From Bacteroidales bacterium 6E (GTDB lineage Bacteria > Bacteroidota > Bacteroidia > Bacteroidales > Prolixibacteraceae), in assembly GCA_001270045.2 (NCBI GenBank), contig DF970686.1, positions 434,001 to 498,000 of the forward strand: a stretch of 64,000 nucleotides of DNA, read 5' to 3'. The stretch's first letter is position 1. Each line of letters begins with the position of its first letter. Position numbers and translations under genes: made by a program. Below, piece after piece: positions 35,455 through 43,147 of this stretch. A model generated the notes under the pieces. The model saw only the letters and a list, made by a program, of their open reading frames with translations. It did no database searches and was not told the origin of the DNA.

Positions 35455-35462
35455 TACATTTG
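35455..35462 (+). promoter_or_regulatory. Probable -7 element of the U32 gene
   Basis: TACATTTG is an exact TAnnTTTG match 17 nt before the start codon. The nearest TTG upstream leaves a 23-nt spacer, longer than usual. The predicted leader would be very short. Confidence 0.45.
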
Positions 35463-35479
35463 CGGACTATTTTGGCGAA

Positions 35480-36745
35480 ATGAATACAAACCAGATTGAA
35501 ATAATGGCTCCGGTGGGATCGTATGAATCTCTCATGGCTGCCATACAAGGTGGTGCCGGTTCGGTCTACTTTGGTGTTGAACACCTGAATATGCGGGCCC
35601 GCTCATCCAATAACTTCACACTTGAGGATCTTCGGAAAATTACGGACATAGCCTCCAAACACCATGTAAAAACCTATCTGACACTCAATACCGAGGTTTT
35701 CGATACGGAAATGGGCATTATGCAGCAGGTTCTTCAGGCTGCCAGGGATGCGGGGGTTTCGGCCGTGATTGCCGCAGATATGTCGGTAATCCTGCAAGCC
35801 AGGGCTATCGGGCTGGAGGTCCATATATCGACACAGGTCAACATCACAAATTTTGAAGTAGTGAAGTTTTACAGTCAGTTTGCCGATGTGGTCGTTCTGG
35901 CACGGGAAATGAATTTGGGGAGGGTACATGAAATCAGTCGCCAGATCAGGGAACAACAGGTCAAGGGCCCTTCAGGAAACCTGGTCAGGATTGAAATGTT
36001 TGTGCATGGTGCCCTTTGTATGGCTGTGAGTGGAAAATGTTACCTGAGCCTGCATGAGATGAATTCTTCGGCCAACAGGGGAAGTTGCCTGCAGACCTGT
36101 CGAAGGGCATATGTTGTAACCGATAAGGAAACCGGTGCCGAGCTTGAAGTTGACAATGAATATATCATGTCGCCCAAGGATTTGAAAACGGTACACTTCC
36201 TGAACAAAATCCTTGATAGCGGAGTTTCGGTATTGAAGATTGAAGGGCGTGCCCGGTCAGCCGAATATGTAAAAACCACCGTTGAATGTTATCGGGAAGC
36301 GGTAGATGCCTGGAAAAATGATGATTTTACCGATGAAAAGGTAAATGACTGGAACCAAAGGCTGGCGACTGTATTCAACAGGGGCTTCTGGAATGGATAT
36401 TATCTGGGACAACGGCTGGGAGAATGGAGCCACAATTATGGCTCACTGGCAACCAAACGGAAAGTATACCTCGGAAAGGGGACCAATTATTTTCCGAACA
36501 TCAGGGTGGCAGAGTTTAGGCTGGAAACCGGAAATCTGTCGGTTGGGGATGAAATCCTGGTCATCGGTCCAACTACCGGAGTGGTCGAGGCAACAGTCCG
36601 GGAGATTCGGGTAAACCTCAATCCTGTAGAGATGGCCAAAAAAGGTGAGCACATTTCTATTCAGATCAATGAAAAAATCAGGCGATCCGATAAATTATTT
36701 AAGCTCGTGGATGCTAAAACCCTGAAGGAAAACGTTCGTAAATAA
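35480..36745 (+). CDS. U32-family protein (TrhP/RlhA-type RNA hydroxylation)
   Basis: A 421-residue protein of the peptidase-U32 family. Blocks include IEIMAPVGSYESLMAAIQGG, AVYFG-like VYFGVEHLNMRAR, VHISTQVN, EMFVHGALCMAVSGKC and NRGSCLQTCRRAYVV with the conserved cysteines. Despite the name these proteins act in RNA modification: TrhP makes 5-hydroxyuridine at tRNA position 34 and RlhA modifies 23S rRNA. The lengths and the N-terminal core fit TrhP better, but I cannot separate the two firmly. It is the last chromosomal gene before the integrated element. Confidence 0.85.
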   Translation: MNTNQIEIMAPVGSYESLMAAIQGGAGSVYFGVEHLNMRARSSNNFTLEDLRKITDIASKHHVKTYLTLNTEVFDTEMGIMQQVLQAARDAGVSAVIAADMSVILQARAIGLEVHISTQVNITNFEVVKFYSQFADVVVLAREMNLGRVHEISRQIREQQVKGPSGNLVRIEMFVHGALCMAVSGKCYLSLHEMNSSANRGSCLQTCRRAYVVTDKETGAELEVDNEYIMSPKDLKTVHFLNKILDSGVSVLKIEGRARSAEYVKTTVECYREAVDAWKNDDFTDEKVNDWNQRLATVFNRGFWNGYYLGQRLGEWSHNYGSLATKRKVYLGKGTNYFPNIRVAEFRLETGNLSVGDEILVIGPTTGVVEATVREIRVNLNPVEMAKKGEHISIQINEKIRRSDKLFKLVDAKTLKENVRK

Positions 36746-36815
36746 AAAGTTACTGGTTTCATTTAAAAGTCATATAATCAATCATATAGAGCTATAAATA
36801 TTCTCAGTTAATGTA

Positions 36816-36830
36816 AAATAGCAGCAAAAA
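36816..36830 (+). repeat. Left att-like repeat
   Basis: AAATAGCAGCAAAAA, differing at one base from AAATAGCAACAAAAA at 41733-41747. It lies 71 nt after the U32 gene stop. The positions fit attL/attR of the integrase, but the match is short and AT-rich. Confidence 0.4.
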
Positions 36831-36853
36831 CTAAACACTACCCTAATTTTTGC

Positions 36854-37105
36854 TTAATTTTTCATGTAAATTTTTAAACCTTTTTTGTCCACTGAGACGA
36901 TATTAATTCTTTTAATCTCAACTCTGTTGATGTTGATTTCTGTAACTATTGGTCTGGCATGGCTGACAAAGTGTTTCAAAAACTCATTCTTGTTTTGTGG
37001 GCTGCATTTTATTGACTTTTGCTTGTGATTGCCAGGTGATTTTTCTGTGGTTTCCTTTAAGGACTGCAGAAATTCAGGATTTACTAAAGAGTTCCAATTT
37101 TGCAC
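36854..37105 (-). CDS. Weak hypothetical reading frame (83 residues)
   Basis: An 83-residue frame that can only start at GTG. It is Lys/Asn/Ile-rich, ending in VDKKGLKIYMKN, and lies inside the left end of the element on the same strand as its genes. I recognise nothing in it, and its overlap with no other feature is its only support. It may be chance in AT-rich DNA. Confidence 0.25.
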   Translation of the reverse strand: MQNWNSLVNPEFLQSLKETTEKSPGNHKQKSIKCSPQNKNEFLKHFVSHARPIVTEININRVEIKRINIVSVDKKGLKIYMKN

Positions 37106-37120
37106 GGGTAAATGATTTTC

Positions 37121-37235
37121 TAGGTTAGCGGTGTAGTTTTGATGATAACTTAAAAATATACTCCCATACCCCTATACCCCCCCCTGTAATAATGGCAGCA
37201 CAAAATATTTCTTAGGTTAGCGGTGTTGTTTTGAT
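37121..37235. repeat. Two 23-bp direct repeats flanking a G-quadruplex-like tract
   Basis: TAGGTTAGCGGTGT followed by A or T and GTTTTGAT occurs at 37121-37143 and 37213-37235, one mismatch. Between them lie CCC (37163), CCCC (37169) and CCCCCCCC (37177-37184), i.e. a G3+ pattern on the minus strand able to form a quadruplex. This follows the last gene of the element, where a double-strand origin or Rep binding site would fit. The function is inferred. Confidence 0.7.
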
Positions 37236-37290
37236 TAGGACAAGAGATTTTAGAGGCTATGGCATGGATTCTTACCACAAAATGTTCTGG

Positions 37291-37539
37291 TTATAATTCC
37301 CACCATTCCTTAGTAATTGGCTCACCGGCTGTTGCCTTGACTTTTTCAACCTTAGGCAAAACAAAATTGCATAGCTTGATTAATATATCCAACCGGTCTT
37401 TTATTGGCAAGTCTGCCAGAGCATCAGGTAACCGCTGCATTTCATCATATATAATTTCTTTTAAAACAGATCTTAACTCTGATGTAAGTCTGTTTGGAGT
37501 GCCTGCTTCTCTACCTCCTGTTTTGATTCCTTTTGCCAT
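37291..37539 (-). CDS. Small basic protein of the element (GGR-GTPNR motif)
   Basis: An 82-residue protein that opens with a basic, glycine-rich stretch (KGIKTGGREAGTPNRLT) and continues as amphipathic helices (ELRSVLKEIIYDEM, RLDILIKLCNFVLPKVEKV). Similar GGRxxGTPNK openings occur in small proteins of Bacteroidota phages and mobile elements, and may bind DNA. It starts 21 nt after the rep stop and is the last clear gene of the element. No specific function is assigned. Confidence 0.65.
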   Translation of the reverse strand: MAKGIKTGGREAGTPNRLTSELRSVLKEIIYDEMQRLPDALADLPIKDRLDILIKLCNFVLPKVEKVKATAGEPITKEWWEL

Positions 37540-37560
37540 CTACATTTATCTATTTTAGAT

Positions 37561-38493
37561 TTATCTGTAATGCTTGCAAACCTGATCAACCTTATTATCA
37601 AGCTCTTTAATTAGCTCTGATGAGGTGGTCAACTCTGGTGTGTTGCATAATTGTTTCACCTCTTTTTTGAGCCTGCTGTAATATTCTGGCTTGTCAAATA
37701 TGCCTTGTAGTCTCATCTGGTCAATTGACTTCATTACATTGTCTTGACCGATCACTTGCACTGCAAACAATTGCAATTGCTTGAAATAATCTTTTGGAGT
37801 TTTCATGATTTCATAATTCAAATTAATTTCTTTTAGTTTCTGGATTGAGTTATATTCCTGCTGCCATTTTTTTACAGCCATCAAATAAAACTGCTCATCA
37901 TACAAAGTGCTTGCTGTAACTTCATGTTGGTTAAATTGGTTAGGTAGTCTTTTTGTAAACCTCATTTCATACCTCAGACAATTCTGACCAGTTAAAACCT
38001 CAGGCAGATTTACCCCTTTTGCCTTGGCCTCAGCTATCTTGTTATAAAATAGCTTTGTCCTCATTCCATTGTTATAATATAGGCTTTCAGGCTGCTCAAT
38101 TCTCTTGTAGTGTTGGCAGTCACCCAAAAGGTGGTAATATGCCTTAGGATCATGCCTCATCAGAAAGTTTTGAGCAAGATCAAACCTTGTAACCTTTGCA
38201 TCAAGTAAATGTAACCTGACCTCATCAGATAGTTTCTCAACGGCTCTCTGGCTGTCTGCTCTTGTCAAAGTGTGCAAATTGTCACCTAAGTAGTATTTTG
38301 CAAGACTGCCTTTCAAACTGATTCCTGATATTGAAATATTAGCCTTGTAGTTTTTCAGGTAACCAGACAAATAAACCTGACCATCTGGTCTATAATGTTC
38401 TGTCAAATTTGTCAAGTGATTTTCAGCATGAGCAAGCAGGTTTTTTGTGCCTGCCTGCTCAATACCTAACCAAAAGAATACACTGTCATACAT
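37561..38493 (-). CDS. Phage/plasmid replication initiation protein (gpII/X family)
   Basis: A 310-residue protein with features of the filamentous-phage replication initiator family: MYDSVFFWLG at the start, KVTRFDLAQNFLM at about 110-122, RTKLFYNKIAEAKAKG (the family's yNKxxE-like block) and CLRYEMRFTKRL. Such proteins nick the plus-strand origin and drive rolling-circle replication. It begins 10 nt after the 183-residue protein stop. No coat or assembly genes accompany it, so this is an initiator in an integrated replicon rather than a full prophage. Family assignment is from motifs only. Confidence 0.75.
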   Translation of the reverse strand: MYDSVFFWLGIEQAGTKNLLAHAENHLTNLTEHYRPDGQVYLSGYLKNYKANISISGISLKGSLAKYYLGDNLHTLTRADSQRAVEKLSDEVRLHLLDAKVTRFDLAQNFLMRHDPKAYYHLLGDCQHYKRIEQPESLYYNNGMRTKLFYNKIAEAKAKGVNLPEVLTGQNCLRYEMRFTKRLPNQFNQHEVTASTLYDEQFYLMAVKKWQQEYNSIQKLKEINLNYEIMKTPKDYFKQLQLFAVQVIGQDNVMKSIDQMRLQGIFDKPEYYSRLKKEVKQLCNTPELTTSSELIKELDNKVDQVCKHYR

Positions 38494-38503
38494 ACCAGTT
38501 GAC

Positions 38504-39055
38504 TTATTTTGTCAATGAGAACAGGTTACTATAAGCAGCATAGTTAAAAAATGCACCTGCCTGCTCTCTAATCTGCATGATCTCCATGTCATATCCACCA
38601 TCAATCAATTTTTGATAATGCAAACTGATGAGGTTTTTGCCATCTGGAATGACAAGTAATTCAATGATTGAATAATCTGTATTAATCAAAAACAGGTAAC
38701 CATCATTTCTAAAATTGAACATTGGATTAGGCAGTCCATTAGAAAGTAAGCGGTTTCCATTACAATAACCATAGCCTAAATTTGGAAAGTCAAGATCATC
38801 AATATAGATACTGCTAAGGTTTTGACTATTGTTTGTCAATGACCAGTCAGCAATCCTTTTGCTGTCTGTATTAATGATGTCTCTGGCAGGAGTAAGATAA
38901 AAATAAAGCTGTCCTTTATTATTGACAAAATTTGTCAAACCAGTGTATTTTCCAGAATATGCAGTACAGTCTAGCCTGGCTTTTGATCTTATGCCATTGG
39001 CAACCTTTACCTCATCAGATAACTTTTCAAATTTAAAATAACCGGTAATTGTCAT
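38504..39055 (-). CDS. Unknown 183-residue element protein
   Basis: The start overlaps the HTH gene stop by four bases (ATGA), so the two are coupled. The N-terminal 60 residues contain GYFKFEKLSDEV, RLDCTAYSGKYTG and KGQLYFYLTPARD, a beta-rich pattern; the rest is Asn/Asp/Leu-rich with no motif I know. Its place just before rep recalls the single-strand-binding protein genes of small phages, but the resemblance is positional only. No signal peptide or membrane segment. Confidence 0.7.
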   Translation of the reverse strand: MTITGYFKFEKLSDEVKVANGIRSKARLDCTAYSGKYTGLTNFVNNKGQLYFYLTPARDIINTDSKRIADWSLTNNSQNLSSIYIDDLDFPNLGYGYCNGNRLLSNGLPNPMFNFRNDGYLFLINTDYSIIELLVIPDGKNLISLHYQKLIDGGYDMEIMQIREQAGAFFNYAAYSNLFSLTK

Positions 39056-39345
39056 AAGGCAGGCATATTAAGTGATACAAAATTTTCTGCCTTTGTGTCA
39101 AGCTCATCATTTGTAGCTTTTCTGTTTCTCATTAACCACTGATCAAGCTCTGACCGGTTAAACCAAAGAGTTTTGCCATTTGGTTTGTAGCAAGGCACAC
39201 CACCGCTGCAGGAAAGTTTGTACAGGTAACTTTTACTCAAGCCGGTGTAACTGGCTGCCTCATCAAAATTCAGGACTGTCTTTTGTGTTAAGAGTAGGCT
39301 TTCAATATTCTTTAACCTCTCATCAATAATCTCTAGATTGACCAT
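39052..39345 (-). CDS. Excisionase-family helix-turn-helix protein
   Basis: A 97-residue protein with the MerR-like excisionase HTH: NFDEAASYTGLSKSYLYKLS, then VPCYKPNGKTLWFNRSELDQWL, the standard fold of Bacteroidota HTH_17 proteins that help recombinases or control element genes. It is coupled to the 183-residue gene. It probably directs excision with the integrase and represses the element promoter. Confidence 0.88.
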   Translation of the reverse strand: MVNLEIIDERLKNIESLLLTQKTVLNFDEAASYTGLSKSYLYKLSCSGGVPCYKPNGKTLWFNRSELDQWLMRNRKATNDELDTKAENFVSLNMPAL

Positions 39346-39479
39346 TTCAATATTTTTTTAGTTAATTAAATGGTCATGCATGACCTGTTTGTGTAATTAC
39401 AGATCAAAGATGAGTAAGTCGGTAAAACATTGAAATAGACCGTTATTGACAAGACTTGACCGGTAAATAACGGTAAAGG

Positions 39480-40499
39480 TTAGAGGTGTGTCAGGATATC
39501 ATCAATTCTATTATAACCATCAGGCTCACCATATGCTGTAATGTTTGCCTTAGCCTGCTTTAAATTAGTTGCATCTTGAAATACATTCTCTGCAATTTTC
39601 CAGATGTGAGTTTTACTTGGTATCTTTTTATGGTTGATGAGGCTGACAATAAAATAGGCAAGTAAAACTTTGCTCTCAAGCCACTTTATTTTGCTAGGTA
39701 TGTTCTTTAATGGCTGACCGGTAAAACAGACTGTAAACGTCTCTAATGAGGTTACAGGATCAATAAAACCACCATCAATTAACCTGCTGTGTAGTTCTGG
39801 CAGTTGTGCCAGTGGCTCTTTTATCCATTGGTAGGTATCTGACTCAGGTTTGCTTTTAGCCGGTTTTTTAGGCTGTTCTGGCAGGCTTGCATATTTCTCA
39901 AGTCTGATGTTTATTCTGTCAGAAAGATGCTCTAAAGTCGCTATTATGGCGTTTTTTTTCTTAAGACCCTCCTCTGAGATATGGTCTGAATAATCTGGAT
40001 CAACAAGTGTCCTTTTGTGAATAGAAATCATCTCTCTTGTCTGCCTTGATCTCAGCTCAAGACCTGATTTTGTTACTTCCTGCCAGTTGTTCAAATATTT
40101 GTCAATCTCATCTATGAGTTTCATTGTGCCATCACTGTTAAAAGTAACCGGCTGATGATTCATAAACTTTTTAAGTACTGCCATATATTCATCAATTGGC
40201 AGCTCATCCATGTTAATTATCTTGTCATCCTCTTTCAATTCCTTGTCATAAAATGGATCTAACCATTCAATGAGCTTTTGGGCATCTATGTAAGGGTGAT
40301 ATCTGTTTAGCCAATATTCAAAAGTTGTTTCTGGATTAGCTTTTATTAACTCATGGATATTATGCAAGGCTTTAATTTTGTCTTGATTAGCAAAATACAA
40401 GATGTTCTTTATCTCTGTTTTGGTCAGGTCATTTTTATCAATTCTGTCTTGTAATGCCAGTTTCATTAATTCCCTGATCTTGCTTAATTGAATATCCAT
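39480..40499 (-). CDS. Unknown 339-residue element protein
   Basis: A protein with an N-terminal helical part (residues 1-120, rich in acidic and lysine residues), a middle coiled segment around 150-210, and a C-terminal module (LPELHSRLIDGGFI ... IKWLESKVLLAYFIVSLINHKKIP ... IWKIAENVFQ) that I know as a recurring unnamed domain in Bacteroidota mobile-element proteins (RteC-like layout). It follows the integrase and precedes the HTH gene. A regulatory or DNA-transaction role is likely; none is assigned. Confidence 0.7.
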   Translation of the reverse strand: MDIQLSKIRELMKLALQDRIDKNDLTKTEIKNILYFANQDKIKALHNIHELIKANPETTFEYWLNRYHPYIDAQKLIEWLDPFYDKELKEDDKIINMDELPIDEYMAVLKKFMNHQPVTFNSDGTMKLIDEIDKYLNNWQEVTKSGLELRSRQTREMISIHKRTLVDPDYSDHISEEGLKKKNAIIATLEHLSDRINIRLEKYASLPEQPKKPAKSKPESDTYQWIKEPLAQLPELHSRLIDGGFIDPVTSLETFTVCFTGQPLKNIPSKIKWLESKVLLAYFIVSLINHKKIPSKTHIWKIAENVFQDATNLKQAKANITAYGEPDGYNRIDDILTHL

Positions 40500-40570
40500 G
40501 AATTTTAAGTTTATTAGGTTTATATCAATATCCTCATCTTGAATGTCGTTCTTCTAGTTGCTTTTGCCCA

Positions 40571-41695
40571 CTATTGTATTATCCCAATGTCAGGCAACCT
40601 GTTTGCAGCCTCTCTTTTTTTCTTGTCTAATATCTTGCTGTATATCTCAGTCGTTTTTAAATTGGCATGACCTAGTAACTTTGAGACGGTGTAAATGTCA
40701 CTGCCAGAGTCTAACTGCAAAACTGCAAAGGTGTGTCGACCTGAATGAAATGTTATTTTTTTGTTGATGCCTGCTTGGATCATCCAGTTTTGTAGTCTTA
40801 AGTTTTGCTCACCGCTATAGTAGAGTCCTTTAAAGACCTTTTCATGAGGTTTGCCGGTTTCACCTAATAATACTCTTGCCTGTTCTGAAATATCAAGATA
40901 TAGTAACTCTTTTGTTTTTTGCTGAGTGAAAATAAGTTGATGACCGTTATTTGTTTTTACAACCTCAGACCATTTAAGATTATTTATGTCTGAATATCTT
41001 AACCCTGTTAAGCATGAAAACAAAAAGGCTTTTTTTAGAACCTCTCTTTGGCAGTCTGTTTTTACAAGTAATCTGACCTCATCAATGGTTAAATATTCTC
41101 TTTGGGCATTTATGTTTTTTGGACTGGCAACCTCATTGCATGGATTTTTATTGATGATATTGTTGGCAACCGCTATGTTCAGGCATGACTTAAAGGCATT
41201 GAAGTATACATGAGCAGTACCTTTAGACAGTTTCTTTTCTTGCAGTTTTGATATTGCTTCTTGTTCAAGGTAAACTTTGAAATTCTTACAAAACTCTGTT
41301 GTTATTTGTATAACTGGGAGTAGATCACCTGCATAAGTTGACAAATGGCTTGCAGCACTGAGCCAGATATCGGTATTTCTTTTTTCTGCTTGTTGCTTGA
41401 AAAATGCAATAAAGTCAACCTTGTTTTTTTGTCCTGACCTGAAACCATACTGACCGTTTTTTATTTCAAGTTCAGTTTTTGCCCTTATATCATTTGCAAG
41501 TTTTATAATATCTTTGTTCTGTTGACGTTCTAAAGGTGTTGTTGGCTTGTCGGTTAGATACAGGTTAAGATATTTATAGTCTCTAAGAATTTTGGTTTTG
41601 CCATCAGGCGTGTTTACTGTGCCTTTGTAAATCTCAAGATAAAGACTTGTCTGACCTGTTTTTGACTGCTTTCTTTGTCTAAGATGAACTTTCAT
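40571..41695 (-). CDS. Tyrosine site-specific recombinase (integrase)
   Basis: A 374-residue integrase with an N-terminal arm-DNA-binding domain (RQRKQSKTGQTSLYLEIYKG), a SAM-like core-binding domain, and a catalytic domain with the active-site set: Arg in LTGLRYSDINNL, HxxR in HSGRHTFAV, His in LLGHANLKTT and the nucleophile Tyr in TEIYSKIL. It is the usual Bacteroidota phage/ICE integrase. Its start lies next to TTGTTGCTAAT repeats that are probably its arm sites. Confidence 0.95.
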   Translation of the reverse strand: MKVHLRQRKQSKTGQTSLYLEIYKGTVNTPDGKTKILRDYKYLNLYLTDKPTTPLERQQNKDIIKLANDIRAKTELEIKNGQYGFRSGQKNKVDFIAFFKQQAEKRNTDIWLSAASHLSTYAGDLLPVIQITTEFCKNFKVYLEQEAISKLQEKKLSKGTAHVYFNAFKSCLNIAVANNIINKNPCNEVASPKNINAQREYLTIDEVRLLVKTDCQREVLKKAFLFSCLTGLRYSDINNLKWSEVVKTNNGHQLIFTQQKTKELLYLDISEQARVLLGETGKPHEKVFKGLYYSGEQNLRLQNWMIQAGINKKITFHSGRHTFAVLQLDSGSDIYTVSKLLGHANLKTTEIYSKILDKKKREAANRLPDIGIIQ

Positions 41696-41744
41696 TTGTT
41701 GCTAATTTTGTTGCTAATGATGTAAAGTTATTAAATAGCAACAA
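41696..41744. repeat. Integrase arm-type sites: two direct and one inverted TTGTTGCTA
   Basis: TTGTTGCTAAT occurs at 41696-41706 and 41708-41718, and the inverse TAGCAACAA at 41736-41744. The left end of the element has TAGCAGCAA at 36819-36827. Repeated short motifs beside an integrase start are typical arm or core sites. Confidence 0.6.
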
Positions 41745-41747
41745 AAA
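41733..41747 (+). repeat. Right att-like repeat
   Basis: AAATAGCAACAAAAA, 14 of 15 identical with 36816-36830 and 38 nt outside the integrase start. Confidence 0.4.
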
Positions 41748-41906
41748 ATGAAAAAATAACATCAAAACAAGTGAAAAATAAAGACAGATAAAGAGCCTAG
41801 AGGTCAAGCCAGAACAAGACTTTAGCTAAATAAAGGAAATGGTTTAACTTTTGTAAATAAAAAATTCTTAACTTTTCGCACTGAAAGACCAGCAAAATAA
41901 GCCCAC

Positions 41907-42050
41907 ATGAATGAAAAGCAGCTCACCGGTATTCATACGACAGTGGATTTCAGTCGGATGAATGGCTGGACATGGTGGATGGATAAGACTGGTCATTTTT
42001 CGGTGGTGAAAGAATTACTGACTATCATCCATACAAATCAACCAAGATGA
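41907..42050 (+). CDS. Small frame overlapping the barrel gene start (47 residues)
   Basis: A 47-residue frame (MNEKQLTGIHTTVDFSRMNG ...) whose stop overlaps the next start as ATGA. It is richer in Trp than chance (GWTWWMDK) and in phase with coupling. It has an in-frame stop just upstream, so it is not the cut end of a longer gene at that point. It may be a leader peptide or chance. Confidence 0.35.
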   Translation: MNEKQLTGIHTTVDFSRMNGWTWWMDKTGHFSVVKELLTIIHTNQPR

Positions 42051-43072
42051 AGAAAACAGTTTCGATTTTGACCCTTATGGCGCTGATCCTTCTTGTGACA
42101 GTTGCCGCTGATGCACAAACCAATCTCAAGATTCGTCTTTCAGGAAATACGACCACTTTTCTTGGAGAACCGAATGGAGATGAAGTATTGCTTCCATCTT
42201 ATGAGGCATATAACACGGATGTCACTAATTCCAGGTATCCGTTTGATGATTTTACAAACCAGGGTAAGCTGGGATTTGAGGCTGAGTTAATGATGGCCCT
42301 TACAGAGAAGGCCTGGCTGGGATTTGAAGTCGGAACAAGTAATCTCAAGGGATACAATTATAATCCACCGTTTTACAATGTAATGAATGTCCCCGGATAT
42401 TATCAGACTGCTTTAAGACAAGTAGGAACCACTCAATGGATCCCTTTGCAATTGGCAAACCCCGATTCGATGCAATACTCCACGTCAATGATCAATCTTT
42501 TGGTCAATCTTCGTTTTTACCTCTCTACCGGAAGATTCAGGCCTTTTGTAAAACTGCATTCAGGAGTTTCTTTTATTGGAACAGAATTGTCATACTTTAC
42601 GGAAGAGAGTATCTGGCCTCCCTCAAAATACAATATTACGGATGCAGATACCGGACTCCCCTTGGATTTAGATGATTATGAGTTTACCGGTCCTGTCATT
42701 TATTCCAGGGGTACATCAACCTCATCGGAAGGCAGGTGGCCTGCACTGAATATTGGTGCAGGATTGGGCTTTGAATTTCAGGTCAATGAAAAGATAAGTT
42801 TGTATGCTGGCTATACCTATTCGATGATCAATTCTGATATCGTGGACGGAGGGCCTAATTTTGACTATAATGATGATGTCAATTCAACAAATTTTGGAAA
42901 GTTGGAGAGGTTTAACACCTTTGGAAATACTAGCCGTATTAGTTTTGGTTTGACCTACTCACTTGGAGAAGGGGTCTCTATTATCAGTGGCGGAAGCAAG
43001 GGTGGCAAGGTTGGAGGTTCCAGCGGCCGTCAGCATCCCTATTTGCCATTCTATGAGATCAAGAGGAGATAA
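42047..43072 (+). CDS. Outer-membrane beta-barrel protein, unknown
   Basis: A 341-residue protein with a clear signal peptide (MKKTVSILTLMALILL to about residue 24, ADAQ) and strand pattern typical of an OmpA/OprF-like barrel (KIRLSGNTTTFL, AWLGFEVGTSNLKGY, ISLYAGYTYSMINS, ISFGLTYSLGEG). A Gly/Ser/Lys-rich tail follows the last strand. No OmpA peptidoglycan domain is seen. It starts the chromosomal side to the right of the element and ends before a terminator. Confidence 0.75.
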   Translation: MKKTVSILTLMALILLVTVAADAQTNLKIRLSGNTTTFLGEPNGDEVLLPSYEAYNTDVTNSRYPFDDFTNQGKLGFEAELMMALTEKAWLGFEVGTSNLKGYNYNPPFYNVMNVPGYYQTALRQVGTTQWIPLQLANPDSMQYSTSMINLLVNLRFYLSTGRFRPFVKLHSGVSFIGTELSYFTEESIWPPSKYNITDADTGLPLDLDDYEFTGPVIYSRGTSTSSEGRWPALNIGAGLGFEFQVNEKISLYAGYTYSMINSDIVDGGPNFDYNDDVNSTNFGKLERFNTFGNTSRISFGLTYSLGEGVSIISGGSKGGKVGGSSGRQHPYLPFYEIKRR

Positions 43073-43094
43073 GTTACTTTAATTATATATAACA

Positions 43095-43129
43095 AACAGC
43101 CCGGCAAAAATGAATTTTGCCGGGCTGTT
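43095..43129. terminator. Bidirectional terminator
   Basis: A perfect 15-bp stem (AACAGCCCGGCAAAA with TTTTGCCGGGCTGTT), loop 5 nt, between the converging barrel and aldo/keto reductase genes. Confidence 0.9.
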
Positions 43130-43147
43130 TTAGTAATGTCATCTAAA

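Larger units (their letters stand above)
36746..37290. other. 545-nt region without a firm gene, left end of the element
   Basis: It contains the left att-like repeat (36816-36830), a weak GTG-start reading frame at 36854-37105, the 23-bp direct repeats and a C-rich tract (37121-37235). The sequence is strongly AT-rich apart from the tract. Confidence 0.6.
36816..41747 (-). mobile_element. Small AT-rich integrated element with tyrosine recombinase and gpII/X-type Rep
   Basis: About 4.9 kb, all genes on the minus strand: integrase, unknown 339-residue protein, excisionase-like HTH, unknown 183-residue protein, phage-type replication initiator and an 82-residue basic protein. Base and codon use are clearly more AT-rich than in the flanking genes. 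The limits are the 15-bp near-repeats 36816-36830 and 41733-41747 (14 of 15 identical), so they are a hypothesis. No relaxase, coupling protein, coat, Zot-like or lysis gene is seen. It could be a satellite, an integrated single-strand replicon, or a mobilisable element that uses the Rep for transfer. Confidence 0.75.
41696..41906. other. Right flank of the element
   Basis: The region between integrase start and the small frame at 41907 holds the repeats and att-like site above, then AT-rich sequence with no clear gene or promoter. Confidence 0.5.

Noticed and set aside
37259-37558. 99-residue plus-strand frame in the element
   Set aside because: Antisense to the small GGR-motif gene, and the strand disagrees with all element genes.
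36746-42046. CRISPR array or defence system in the AT-rich region
   Set aside because: No regular repeat-spacer series, Cas, restriction or toxin-antitoxin motifs; the repeats found are two-copy only.
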